A stretch of 64,000 nucleotides of DNA from Microbacterium sp. SS28. Lineage in GTDB: Bacteria > Actinomycetota > Actinomycetes > Actinomycetales > Microbacteriaceae. A program made the translations under genes and the position numbers. Below are positions 56,805 to 64,000 of this stretch, piece after piece; within the stretch, counting starts at the first letter, position 1, and every line of letters starts with the position of its first letter. The notes below the pieces were generated by a model. That model saw only the letters and a program-made list of their open reading frames with translations, was not told the DNA's origin and searched no databases. Where the stretch lies: the NCBI RefSeq assembly GCF_022761035.1, contig NZ_JAKWJP010000002.1, positions 124,001 through 188,000 on the forward strand, written 5' to 3'.

Positions 56805-57584
56805 ATGGCGGAAGTCGTGGTCGTGGATTCCAAGGCGGCGGCCGGCGCGCTGATCGCCGACGAGATCGCGGGGCTCATCCGACGTCAGCCGGACGTCGTG
56901 CTCGGACTCGCGACGGGTTCGACACCCACCCCCGTCTACGAGGCGCTGCCCTCGCGACTGGAAGGGGTGGACGTCTCGAGAGTGCGCGGATTCGCGCTGG
57001 ACGAATACGTCGGCCTCGACCCGCGGCATCCCGAGACCTACCGCAATGTGATCACGCGCGAGGTGGTGGACCCGCTCGGACTCAACCCGGAGCTGATCCA
57101 CACCCCGAACGGCGATCCCGCCGGGATAGAGCACGCAGGCGACGACTACGAAGCCGCGATCCGCGCCGCGGGCGGCGTCGAGCTGCAGATCCTCGGCATC
57201 GGCACCGGCGGGCACATCGGATTCAACGAGCCCGGCTCCTCCTTCGCTTCTCAGACCCGCGTCAAGACGCTGACGGCCCAGACCCGGAGCGACAACGCCC
57301 GCTTCTTCGATTCGATCGACGACGTTCCGATGCACTGCATCACGCAGGGGCTCGGCACGATCCTGCGTGCTCGGCACCTGGTGCTGCTCGCATTCGGCGA
57401 GGGGAAGGCCGACGCCGTCGCCGGCGCTGTGGAGGGCCCCATCACGTCGTCTCTTCCCGGTTCAGCGATCCAGCTGCATCCGCACGCGACCGTCGTCGTC
57501 GACGAGGCCGCGGCGTCGCGGCTGGAGCACCTCGACTACTACCGATACGCCTACGACAACAAGCCGGACTGGCAGGGGCTGTAG
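56805..57584 (+). CDS. nagB: Glucosamine-6-phosphate deaminase
   Basis: A 259-residue enzyme turning glucosamine 6-phosphate into fructose 6-phosphate and ammonia. GLATGSTPTPVYEAL, FALDEYVGLD (catalytic Asp) and GTGGHIGFNEPGSS (His/Glu pair) are intact. ATG 56805 is chosen because GAGG lies 7 nt upstream and the family begins here; the open frame runs on into tRNA-Gln but that part is not coding. NagE follows by 43 nt; nagA is not in the window. Confidence 0.94.
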   Translation: MAEVVVVDSKAAAGALIADEIAGLIRRQPDVVLGLATGSTPTPVYEALPSRLEGVDVSRVRGFALDEYVGLDPRHPETYRNVITREVVDPLGLNPELIHTPNGDPAGIEHAGDDYEAAIRAAGGVELQILGIGTGGHIGFNEPGSSFASQTRVKTLTAQTRSDNARFFDSIDDVPMHCITQGLGTILRARHLVLLAFGEGKADAVAGAVEGPITSSLPGSAIQLHPHATVVVDEAAASRLEHLDYYRYAYDNKPDWQGL

Positions 57585-57627
57585 AGCCCACTCATCGACA
57601 ACGCCACTTTTCAACGAGGAGAAGAGC

Positions 57628-59556
57628 ATGAAGTTCCTACAACGGCTCGGCAGGTCGATCATGCTTCCGGTCGCGGTTCTGCCGGTCGCAGCGATTCTGG
57701 CCGGCATCGGCTACTGGATCGAGACCGCCAGCGGCGACAAGAACGTGGTGTCGATCTTCCTCAATGCCGCGGGCGGCGCGCTCCTGAACAACATGGCGCT
57801 GCTCTTCGCGATCGGCATCTCGATCGGCATGGCGAAGAAGAGCGATGGCACCTCGGCTCTCGCCGGCCTCGTCTCCTGGCTCGTCGTTACGACGCTGCTC
57901 AAGCCCGAGACGGTGCTCCTGTTCACAGGCGTCGAGAACGTCAACGAGGTTGACCCCGCCTTCCTCAAGGTCCAGAACGTGTTCATCGGCATCATCTGCG
58001 GCCTCATCGGCGCGTACTGCTACGACCACTTCAAAGACACCAAGCTGCCCGACGCACTGTCCTTCTTCTCGGGCAAGCGGTCCGTAGCGATCGTCACGGC
58101 CGGGTTCTCGCTCGTGCTCGCCGTCGTGCTGTTCTTCGTCTGGCCGTTCGTCTACACCGGACTCGTCCTCTTCGGCGAGTGGATCGTGACCCTCGGACCG
58201 TTCGGAACCGGCATCTACGGCTTCCTCAACCGGATGCTGATCCCGGTCGGCCTGCACCATGCGCTGAACTCCGTGTTCTGGTTCGACGTCGCGGGCATCA
58301 ACGACCTCAACAACTTCCTCAACGCGACGGGCACCTACGGCGTCACGGGCCAGTACATGACGGGATTCTTCCCCGTCATGATGTTCGGTCTGCCCGGCGC
58401 CGCTCTTGCGATGTACCTGACCGCGAAGACGACGCGCAAGAAGCTCGCGTACGGCATCCTCCTGGGCGGTGCGATCTCGTCCTTCTTCGTCGGAGTGACC
58501 GAGCCGCTCGAGTTCGCGTTCATGTTCCTCGCGCCCGTGCTCTACCTCGTGCACGCGGTGTTCACGGGCATCTCGATGGCGATCAGCCAGATACTCCCCG
58601 TGCGCATGGGCTTCGGTTTCTCTGGAGGATTCATCGACCTCGTCCTCGGCTGGGTCAACCCGATGGCGCAGAATCCGTGGCTCATCCCCGTCATGGGCGT
58701 CTTCTGGTTCTTCATCTACTTCGGGGTCTTCTACTTCTTCATCAAGCGCTTCAACCTCAAGACGCCGGGCCGCGAGGACGACGACATCCTGGGAGAGGGA
58801 ACCGAGTTCGACACCCACTCGAAGGACGATGCCTACAACCTCACCGCCGTGCGGTTCATCGATGCGCTCGGCGGCAAGGAGAACATCACCGAGCTCGACA
58901 ACTGCGCGACGCGGCTGCGCATGGAGATCGCGGATGTCTCGCAGGTCGACGACGTCGCACTCAAGCGCGCAGGCGCCGCAGGCACGATGAAGGCAGGCGG
59001 CCACTCGGTGCAGGTGGTCTACGGCCTGAACGTGCAGTTCGTGAAGGATGCGATGGAGCGCGTCATGTCCGGCGAGGTCGTGCTGCCCACCGCGGAGCCG
59101 GACCCCGGACGACCGGCCGCAGAGACCGCCACGGGAACCAAGACCCGGACGACGATCACGCTCCGCCAGCCGGTCGCGGGGACGGTGGTGCCGCTATCGG
59201 CCGTTCCGGACCCGACGTTCGCGGAGGAGATCATGGGACCGGGTGTCGCGATCGAACCGTCCGGGAGCACCGTCGTGGCGCCCGCCGACGGCACCGTGGG
59301 TGCGACTTTCGAAACGAGCCATGCCGTCGCGCTCGAACTCGACGACGGGACCGAGCTGCTCATCCACGTCGGGATCGACACGGTCCAGATGAAAGGCGAC
59401 GGGTTCCGGACGCTGGTCGAGAAGGGAGCCCGCGTGACAGCGGGCACCCCGCTGCTCGAGTTCGATCTCCGCAAGATCGCGGCGGCGGGACATCCCGCCA
59501 TCACGCCCGTGATCGTGCTCAACAACGAGGATGCGCGGATCGAATTCTCGGAGTGA
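57628..59556 (+). CDS. nagE: N-acetylglucosamine PTS transporter, EIICBA
   Basis: A 642-residue fused phosphotransferase permease. IIC membrane domain (about 1-390; MLPVAVLPVAAILAGIGYWI, PVGLHHALNSVFWF, VTEPLEFAFMF), IIB domain with the phosphocysteine in LDNCATRLRME, and C-terminal IIA domain with the phosphohistidine in LLIHVGIDTVQMKG. GAGGAG precedes the ATG. Domain order and the link to nagB make N-acetylglucosamine (or glucosamine) the likely sugar. Its stop overlaps cutC. Confidence 0.92.
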   Translation: MKFLQRLGRSIMLPVAVLPVAAILAGIGYWIETASGDKNVVSIFLNAAGGALLNNMALLFAIGISIGMAKKSDGTSALAGLVSWLVVTTLLKPETVLLFTGVENVNEVDPAFLKVQNVFIGIICGLIGAYCYDHFKDTKLPDALSFFSGKRSVAIVTAGFSLVLAVVLFFVWPFVYTGLVLFGEWIVTLGPFGTGIYGFLNRMLIPVGLHHALNSVFWFDVAGINDLNNFLNATGTYGVTGQYMTGFFPVMMFGLPGAALAMYLTAKTTRKKLAYGILLGGAISSFFVGVTEPLEFAFMFLAPVLYLVHAVFTGISMAISQILPVRMGFGFSGGFIDLVLGWVNPMAQNPWLIPVMGVFWFFIYFGVFYFFIKRFNLKTPGREDDDILGEGTEFDTHSKDDAYNLTAVRFIDALGGKENITELDNCATRLRMEIADVSQVDDVALKRAGAAGTMKAGGHSVQVVYGLNVQFVKDAMERVMSGEVVLPTAEPDPGRPAAETATGTKTRTTITLRQPVAGTVVPLSAVPDPTFAEEIMGPGVAIEPSGSTVVAPADGTVGATFETSHAVALELDDGTELLIHVGIDTVQMKGDGFRTLVEKGARVTAGTPLLEFDLRKIAAAGHPAITPVIVLNNEDARIEFSE

Positions 59557-60278
59557 CGGTGGGCGCGCACGCGGTCGAGATCGCGGTTCAGGATGCCGCG
59601 GGCGCGCGTGTCGCCCTCGACGCCGGGGCCGACCGGCTCGAACTGTGCCAGTCGCTCGAGACAGGGGGTCTCACTCCGTCGCTGGGCACCCTCGAGTCGG
59701 TGCTCGCCGCGGTCGACGCGCTGCGTGTGAACGTCCTCGTGCGTCCTCGTGCGGGTGGCTTCGTCTATTCGACGGAGGAGACGGCGGTCGTCGAGGCCGA
59801 CATCCGGGCGTGCGTCCAGCGCGGGGCCGGGGGCGTCGTGGTCGGCGCCCTGACCGCAGACGGCCTGCTCGATCGCGATGCGATGCGCCGCTGGAGGGAT
59901 GCCGCAGGCGGGGCGACGATCGTGTTCCATCGTGCGATCGACGCGAGCGCCGACCCTCGGGCGGTGTTCGATGCCCTCATCGAGGAGGGAGCAGATCGCG
60001 TCCTCACGTCGGGGGGCGCCGCGCGCAGCATCGACGGCATCCCGCTCCTCTCGCGGTTCGCCGCGGCATCGGCCGGCCGGATCGAGCTGATGGCGGGCGG
60101 GGGTGTCAGCGCGGGAGATATCCGCGCGCTCTTCGCCGCCGGAGTGGATGCCGTGCACCTCTCTGCGCGTGCACGCTCAGGCGCTGATGCTCCGTCCGGG
60201 CCGGGCGGCGGCGCGAGCGGGCACGACGTGACGAGCGCAGCACTCGTTGCCGAGGCGGTGCGAGCGGCCACGAGCTGA
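59553..60278 (+). CDS. cutC: CutC-family protein
   Basis: A 241-residue TIM-barrel protein of the CutC family, named for copper homeostasis in E. coli though its reaction is not settled. VEIAVQDAAGARVALDAGAD, RLELCQSLETGGLTPSLGTL, VLVRPRAGGFVYS and FHRAIDASADP are all family motifs. GTG start overlaps the nagE stop, so it is translated with the sugar transporter. Confidence 0.9.
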   Translation: MTVGAHAVEIAVQDAAGARVALDAGADRLELCQSLETGGLTPSLGTLESVLAAVDALRVNVLVRPRAGGFVYSTEETAVVEADIRACVQRGAGGVVVGALTADGLLDRDAMRRWRDAAGGATIVFHRAIDASADPRAVFDALIEEGADRVLTSGGAARSIDGIPLLSRFAAASAGRIELMAGGGVSAGDIRALFAAGVDAVHLSARARSGADAPSGPGGGASGHDVTSAALVAEAVRAATS

Positions 60279-60291
60279 ATGGCGCGGCGGC

Positions 60292-61032
60292 TCACTCAGC
60301 CTCGTCGACGGCTTCCGTCGAGGACGGATGCGTGCGCGGGACCTCCATCCAGATCGGCGCATGAGGGCGACGTCCCTCTCGATAGAGGCGGAACGCGAAC
60401 GGCGCCCACACGATGACGGCGACGGCGACGCCGATGAGCATCCCTCCGATCGTGTCGGAGATCCAGTGCGCGCCGAGATACGTGCGGCTGAGCATCATGA
60501 GGAGGGTGTAGATCGACCCCGCGATCCACACCCACCGGCGCGCGAAGATGATGCCGAGCGTCGTCGCGATGAGGGCCGCATTCGCGCTGTGCCCCGAGGG
60601 GAACGAGCCGAAATCGGGCGTCACCAGGATGTCGAGGGGACGCGGTCGGCCGATCACGTTCTTGATCACCCACACGACGGCGACGCTTCCGATGGCGGAG
60701 CATGCGTAGTACAGGGCGGCCCACGGGCGTCGCCAGACGAGGAGGCCTCCGATGATGACCAACGGCACGATCACGATGGAGCTGATCCCGCCGCCGATCC
60801 AGTTGAAGACGAGCGCCGGGATGGTGAAGATCGGTGCACGGGCCTCGACGAGCTCGCTCATCCACTCGACCTCGAAGCCGAAGGGCTTGTTGGACTCGCG
60901 GTAGAAGATGATCGCGCCCAGCAGCGCGACGAGGATGAGTGCGCTCGCCGCCGAGACCACCCACCACAGGCGGGCGATCCGCACCGGTGCAGGAGCGCCT
61001 GAAGGAATGGCCTCCGTCAACTTCTTCTCCAT
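60292..61032 (-). CDS. PAP2-family membrane phosphatase
   Basis: A 246-residue integral membrane phosphatase with six hydrophobic segments. The three catalytic motifs are complete: KNVIGRPRP, FPSGHSANA and SRTYLGAHWISD. Such enzymes dephosphorylate lipid phosphates (undecaprenyl-PP, phosphatidate or similar) at the outer membrane face. It follows a second PAP2 gene on the same strand with a 46-bp gap. Start is ATG 61032. Confidence 0.88.
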   Translation of the reverse strand: MEKKLTEAIPSGAPAPVRIARLWWVVSAASALILVALLGAIIFYRESNKPFGFEVEWMSELVEARAPIFTIPALVFNWIGGGISSIVIVPLVIIGGLLVWRRPWAALYYACSAIGSVAVVWVIKNVIGRPRPLDILVTPDFGSFPSGHSANAALIATTLGIIFARRWVWIAGSIYTLLMMLSRTYLGAHWISDTIGGMLIGVAVAVIVWAPFAFRLYREGRRPHAPIWMEVPRTHPSSTEAVDEAE

Positions 61033-61078
61033 CCCGTGATCGTGGATTCAGTGCGAGAGCCGAGCTCGCTCGCGGGCG

Positions 61079-61837
61079 TCACCCGCTCGGCGACCCCACG
61101 CGCACGGTTCGCCAGGTGTCGACGGCGATCACCGCCCCGAGCATCACGAGCGACAGCGACAGCGAGGCGAGCACATCGGTGGGCCAGTGGTAGCCCAGAT
61201 ACACCCGGCACGAGGCCGTCAGAACGACGAGGATGACGGCGACGACGAGCGCCACGATGGTCGAGACCGGATTTCGTCGACGGGAGAAGACCAGGAACGT
61301 CGTGATGAGCAGGAAGTCGGCCGCCCCCATCACATGACCGGACGGGAAGGATGGCGTGTGGTCGACGTCGAGAAGCATGTCCGAGATCGGGGGACGCTCA
61401 CGACCCACGATCGGAGCGAGGATCTGCACACTCGCAACCCCGAGGATCATCGCGGTCGCGAGCAGGAGCGGCCGCCAGGCGTGCTTGGCTGCGAAACCCC
61501 ACCACACCGTCGCCACGAGCACGATCACCGGCATCGCTATCGGCCCGAACACGGCCGCCACGGTCGCCATGACGGCCGTCATCGGCGGCGAACGCATCCC
61601 TTCGAGCCAACCCTGCACGGGCCGGTCGATGACCGACAATCCATCGCTCTCACGCACGGAATCGAGGATCCAGAGGAACGAGACGAGCCCGACCACGACG
61701 AGCACGATGGCGATGATGAAGAGGTTTCGGCGAGCGGAGGCCGACACGAAGCGCAGTTCCACGATGAACTTCTCGTGGAACGCGCGCAGCCCTCCATGCG
61801 TGTCTGCTGTCGTCATCCTCGGCCCGTCCCTGCTCAC
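61079..61837 (-). CDS. PAP2-family membrane phosphatase, motif 1 Lys absent
   Basis: A 252-residue membrane protein with PAP2 motifs 2 and 3 (FPSGHVMGA; CRVYLGYHWPTD). Motif 1 keeps GRERP, but the Lys seven places earlier is Ala, and the Ser of motif 3 is Cys. Activity may be reduced or the fold used otherwise. GTG 61837 with AGAGG 9 nt upstream; ATG 61816 is an alternative. Probably co-transcribed with the other PAP2 gene. Confidence 0.84.
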   Translation of the reverse strand: MSRDGPRMTTADTHGGLRAFHEKFIVELRFVSASARRNLFIIAIVLVVVGLVSFLWILDSVRESDGLSVIDRPVQGWLEGMRSPPMTAVMATVAAVFGPIAMPVIVLVATVWWGFAAKHAWRPLLLATAMILGVASVQILAPIVGRERPPISDMLLDVDHTPSFPSGHVMGAADFLLITTFLVFSRRRNPVSTIVALVVAVILVVLTASCRVYLGYHWPTDVLASLSLSLVMLGAVIAVDTWRTVRVGSPSG

Positions 61838-62002
61838 GGTTTGGAGCCTCTACGCTACTTCGCCGTCATCAGGGGCGGACCGGCTTGACATTTCACCCAT
61901 AAGGCGCAGTTCGTCGAACGCTGTCGCCGCTCGTGGCGGCGGATGCGACAGCTCTGAGGGCTGCGCCGATCTCGCCGCGGCGTGGCCGGGCGCAGACACC
62001 CT

Positions 62003-62920
62003 TCAGCGCCGCATGACCTGTTCGAGGGCGTCTCGCCCGAGCGCCGCATAGTCCGGATCGTCATCGCTGCGCGCGAGCAGCAGGACGGCGAACGCGGCCG
62101 CCCAGGCCGCGGCGCGCGTCCATGTCGCGTCGTCGTAGCGCCCGCGCGTCGCCGCACGGAATTGCGTGCGCCCGTACGCGTCGAAGGCGAGCCAGGCGAC
62201 GGCGAGGTCGTAGGCGGGATCGCCCGCCGTCACGTCGCCGAAGTCGATGATCGCGGCGAGCGCCCCGTCGCGGATCACGAGGTTTCCGGGATGCAGGTCG
62301 CCGTGGATCCATACGGGCGGCCGCGCCCATGCAGGCGCCTCGAGACCGGCGCGCCACGCCGCGGCGGCCGGGTCGAGCAGCGCCCTCGGAAGGCGGCCGG
62401 CTTCGCGCAGCATCTCGAACCGCTCGTCGACGGCGAGCGCGCGTTCGATGAGGGGGACACCTCGGACAGGATTCACGGGATGCCCCTGAGGTGCCGTTTC
62501 GTGCAGGGCGCTCACGGCGTGTGCGAGCGACTCCGCCCATGACGAGCGCGCCGCGCGATCGGTGTCTAGTGCTCGGACCCCCTCGAGCCAGGGCACGACC
62601 GACCAGTGCCACGGGAAGCACTCGGCGGGTCGGCCGGCGAACACGGGAGCGGGCACGCGCACGCCCGTCGTGACCAGCCGCTCCGCGATCGCCGGCAGCG
62701 CCGCCTGCTCGTGGAGGATCAGGGGAGCAGCGAGCGCCCGGCGGGGGAGCCGCACCGCGAGCCGCGAGCCCAGCCGCCACAGCTCGTTGTCCCAGCCCTC
62801 GGCCGCCTTCGCGAGCGGCTGGGACGCGGCATTCGGGATCGCCTCGACAGCCTGCGAGTCGATCAGCTCCCGCACCGTCTCGGCGGTGATCGCCACCTCC
62901 GCGGCGGGCTTGTCCGGCAT
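62003..62920 (-). CDS. Aminoglycoside phosphotransferase (APH)-like kinase
   Basis: A 305-residue APH/ChoK-type small-molecule kinase. Catalytic loop WIHGDLHPGNLVI and metal motif IIDFGDVTAGDPAYDL are complete; WDNELWRLGSRLAVRLPRR is the N-lobe nucleotide site. Many such enzymes in actinobacteria act on housekeeping or unknown substrates, so resistance is not claimed. ATG 62920 is chosen because TACCCT (62927-62932) ends 6 nt before it. Upstream gap 61838-62002 holds nothing that I recognise. Confidence 0.86.
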   Translation of the reverse strand: MPDKPAAEVAITAETVRELIDSQAVEAIPNAASQPLAKAAEGWDNELWRLGSRLAVRLPRRALAAPLILHEQAALPAIAERLVTTGVRVPAPVFAGRPAECFPWHWSVVPWLEGVRALDTDRAARSSWAESLAHAVSALHETAPQGHPVNPVRGVPLIERALAVDERFEMLREAGRLPRALLDPAAAAWRAGLEAPAWARPPVWIHGDLHPGNLVIRDGALAAIIDFGDVTAGDPAYDLAVAWLAFDAYGRTQFRAATRGRYDDATWTRAAAWAAAFAVLLLARSDDDPDYAALGRDALEQVMRR

Positions 62921-62960
62921 TCCGCGAGGGTACCGACATCGCGGTGGTCTCACCCGGCTT

Positions 62961-63019
62961 CTGTGCGATTCTGCTTTTCTGTTGTTTTATCTGTGTACCT
63001 GTTGTAACCTGTGAACACC
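62961..63019 (+). promoter_or_regulatory. AT-rich promoter/operator region of the fructose operon
   Basis: TTGTTT (62982-62987), 17-bp spacer, TAACCT (63005-63010). Around it CTGT recurs at 62961, 62979, 62991, 62999 and 63009, 8-18 bp apart (TGTTGTAACC, TGTGAACACC), in a clear low-GC dip; likely binding sites for the DeoR-type regulator made next. Confidence 0.55.
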
Positions 63020-63037
63020 TTGACGGTGAGGACTCTC

Positions 63038-63823
63038 ATGTACGCAACGGAGCGGCACGCTCACATCACGCGCCACCTGACGGATCGCGGACGCGTCTCC
63101 GTCGTCGGGCTCGCGGACGACCTCGGCGTCACGACCGAGACGATCCGCCGTGACCTCGACCTCCTCGAGCAGCAGGGCGCGCTGCGCCGCGTGCACGGGG
63201 GAGCGGTGCCGCTGCGCACGGGCGGAGTCGCCGAGCCGTCGATCGCCGAGCGCATGAGCGTCAACGCCGAGGCCAAGCGCGCTATCGCGCTCCGCGCGCT
63301 CGAGGTCATCACCGACGGCTACCGCGGCGCGATCGTCTTCGACGCAGGCTCGTCCGTCGGTGCCGTTGCAGCGGGACTCGGCGAGCGCGTCGCCGCGACC
63401 GGCGCGCGCCTCGACGTCGTGACGCACGCCGTCCCCGTCGCCCACACGCTCTCGCTGCTCTCGGACGTCGGCCTCACCGTGTTGGGCGGGCAGGTGCGCG
63501 GACTCACGGCCGCAGCCGTCGGCCCCGCGACGCTTGCGGCACTCGAGTCGCTGCGCCCCGATCTGGCCTTCATCGGCGTCAACGGCATCTCCGCCGACTT
63601 CGGGCTCAGCACACCCGACCCCGCTGAGGCCGCCGTGAAGGCCGCCATCGTCCGCTCCGCACGCCGCACGGTCGTCGTGGCCGATGCGGCGAAGTTCGGC
63701 GTCGAGTCGTTCGTGCGGTTCGCGCACCTCTCCAACGTCGACATCCTCGTGACGGATGCCGCTCCCGATGCCGATCTCGCCGTGGCCCTGGCCGCGGCCG
63801 ACGTGGAGGTGTGGATCGCATGA
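63038..63823 (+). CDS. DeoR-family regulator (fructose operon type)
   Basis: A 261-residue repressor with an N-terminal HTH (ITRHLTDRGRVSVVGLADDL, TTETIRRDLDLLEQQGALRR, VHGGAVPL) and a sugar-phosphate sensor domain (VFDAGSSVGAVAAGL, FIGVNGISADFGLSTPDP). ATG 63038 with GTGAGGA about 6 nt upstream; a GTG at 63011 lies inside the promoter and is rejected. It overlaps fruK by ATGA, so its effector is probably fructose 1-phosphate or 1,6-bisphosphate. Confidence 0.9.
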   Translation: MYATERHAHITRHLTDRGRVSVVGLADDLGVTTETIRRDLDLLEQQGALRRVHGGAVPLRTGGVAEPSIAERMSVNAEAKRAIALRALEVITDGYRGAIVFDAGSSVGAVAAGLGERVAATGARLDVVTHAVPVAHTLSLLSDVGLTVLGGQVRGLTAAAVGPATLAALESLRPDLAFIGVNGISADFGLSTPDPAEAAVKAAIVRSARRTVVVADAAKFGVESFVRFAHLSNVDILVTDAAPDADLAVALAAADVEVWIA

Positions 63824-64000
63824 TCGTCACGCTGACCGCCAATCCGTCCCTCGACCGCACCATCACGCTCGCCGAGACGCTGCGCCCCGGCGAGGTCCAG
63901 GCCGCGACGTCGGCGCGGGAGGATGCCGGCGGCAAGGGCATCAACGTCGCGCGCGTCGTGGCGGCCGCCGGCGTGATCTCGCTCGCCGTCCTTCCCCTGT
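63820..64000 (+). CDS. fruK: 1-phosphofructokinase (5' part, cut by window end)
   Basis: The first 60 codons of a PfkB-family sugar kinase: MIVTLTANPSLDRTITLAE and the substrate motif GGKGINVARVVAAAG, as in FruK/LacC. Overlap with the DeoR-type gene makes fructose 1-phosphate kinase the best call. The rest, and probably a fructose PTS gene, lie beyond 64000. Confidence 0.9.
   Translation, partial: MIVTLTANPSLDRTITLAETLRPGEVQAATSAREDAGGKGINVARVVAAAGVISLAVLPL

Noticed and set aside
62003..62920. Calling the APH-like kinase an aminoglycoside resistance gene
   Set aside because: The fold is shared by many kinases of unrelated substrates and the neighbourhood is housekeeping; only the family is supported.

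Overview
The window is a very GC-rich (roughly 70% by eye) actinobacterial chromosome segment, most likely from the family Microbacteriaceae (Microbacterium or a close relative). The pointers are a tmRNA tag ending in ...NRNDFALAA, many genes that look leaderless (a TAnnnT -10 box 5-8 nt before the start codon), short inverted repeats of a type I recall from this family (33-nt GGTTGAG...CGAAACC elements), and an ordinary set of core biosynthesis genes. No integrase, transposase, phage gene, rRNA or CRISPR array was seen.

Layout. 1-0.35 kb: the 3' part of ssrA (tmRNA) and its terminator. 0.4-4.2 kb: an unknown protein coupled to a long DyP-type peroxidase, then a quinone-oxidoreductase-like enzyme. 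4.2-6.6 kb: a TetR regulator divergent from an SDR and an alpha/beta hydrolase, with a perfect palindrome between them. 6.6-12.5 kb: a zinc-ribbon SDR with a small SH3-like partner, a NUDIX hydrolase, an FAD amine oxidase, a YaeQ-family protein, a lipoprotein, an inositol-monophosphatase-type enzyme and tRNA-Lys. 12.6-24.8 kb: a long catabolic block: a Liv-type ABC importer (five genes), an acyl-CoA ligase, a TetR regulator, a 3-hydroxybutyrate-dehydrogenase-like SDR, an alpha/beta hydrolase, a divergent IclR regulator, both subunits of a 3-oxoacid CoA-transferase, and a thiolase. Together these would import and activate a short-chain or hydroxy acid and turn it through acetoacetate into acetyl-CoA.

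24.8-34.3 kb: a GNAT acetyltransferase, a small membrane protein, trehalose synthesis (otsA-otsB), branched-chain amino-acid synthesis (ilvD, ilvB-ilvN-ilvC) and a four-repeat peptidoglycan-binding protein. 34.3-44.1 kb is the accessory-looking part. It has a 1387-residue membrane-anchored SARP/AfsR-like regulator whose upstream DNA carries four GATATC-type repeats in register with an 11-bp period, a divergent small lipoprotein, and a secreted lamin-tail/metallophosphoesterase gene split by an in-frame TAG. A class II glutamine amidotransferase and two small membrane proteins follow. 44.3-50.5 kb: serA, a TetR/MFS efflux divergon, leuB and ilvE. 50.6-56.6 kb: an FAH-family hydrolase, an MFS transporter, a divergent aminotransferase/LysR pair, gltX and tRNA-Gln. 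56.8-64 kb: amino-sugar use (nagB, nagE) coupled to cutC, two PAP2 phosphatases, an aminoglycoside-phosphotransferase-like kinase, and the start of a fructose operon (DeoR regulator, fruK cut by the window end).

Start codons were chosen mainly by ribosome-binding sites, 4-bp ATGA/GTGA overlaps and the leaderless -10 spacing. Nothing was computed with software, so domain calls rest on motifs read by eye.
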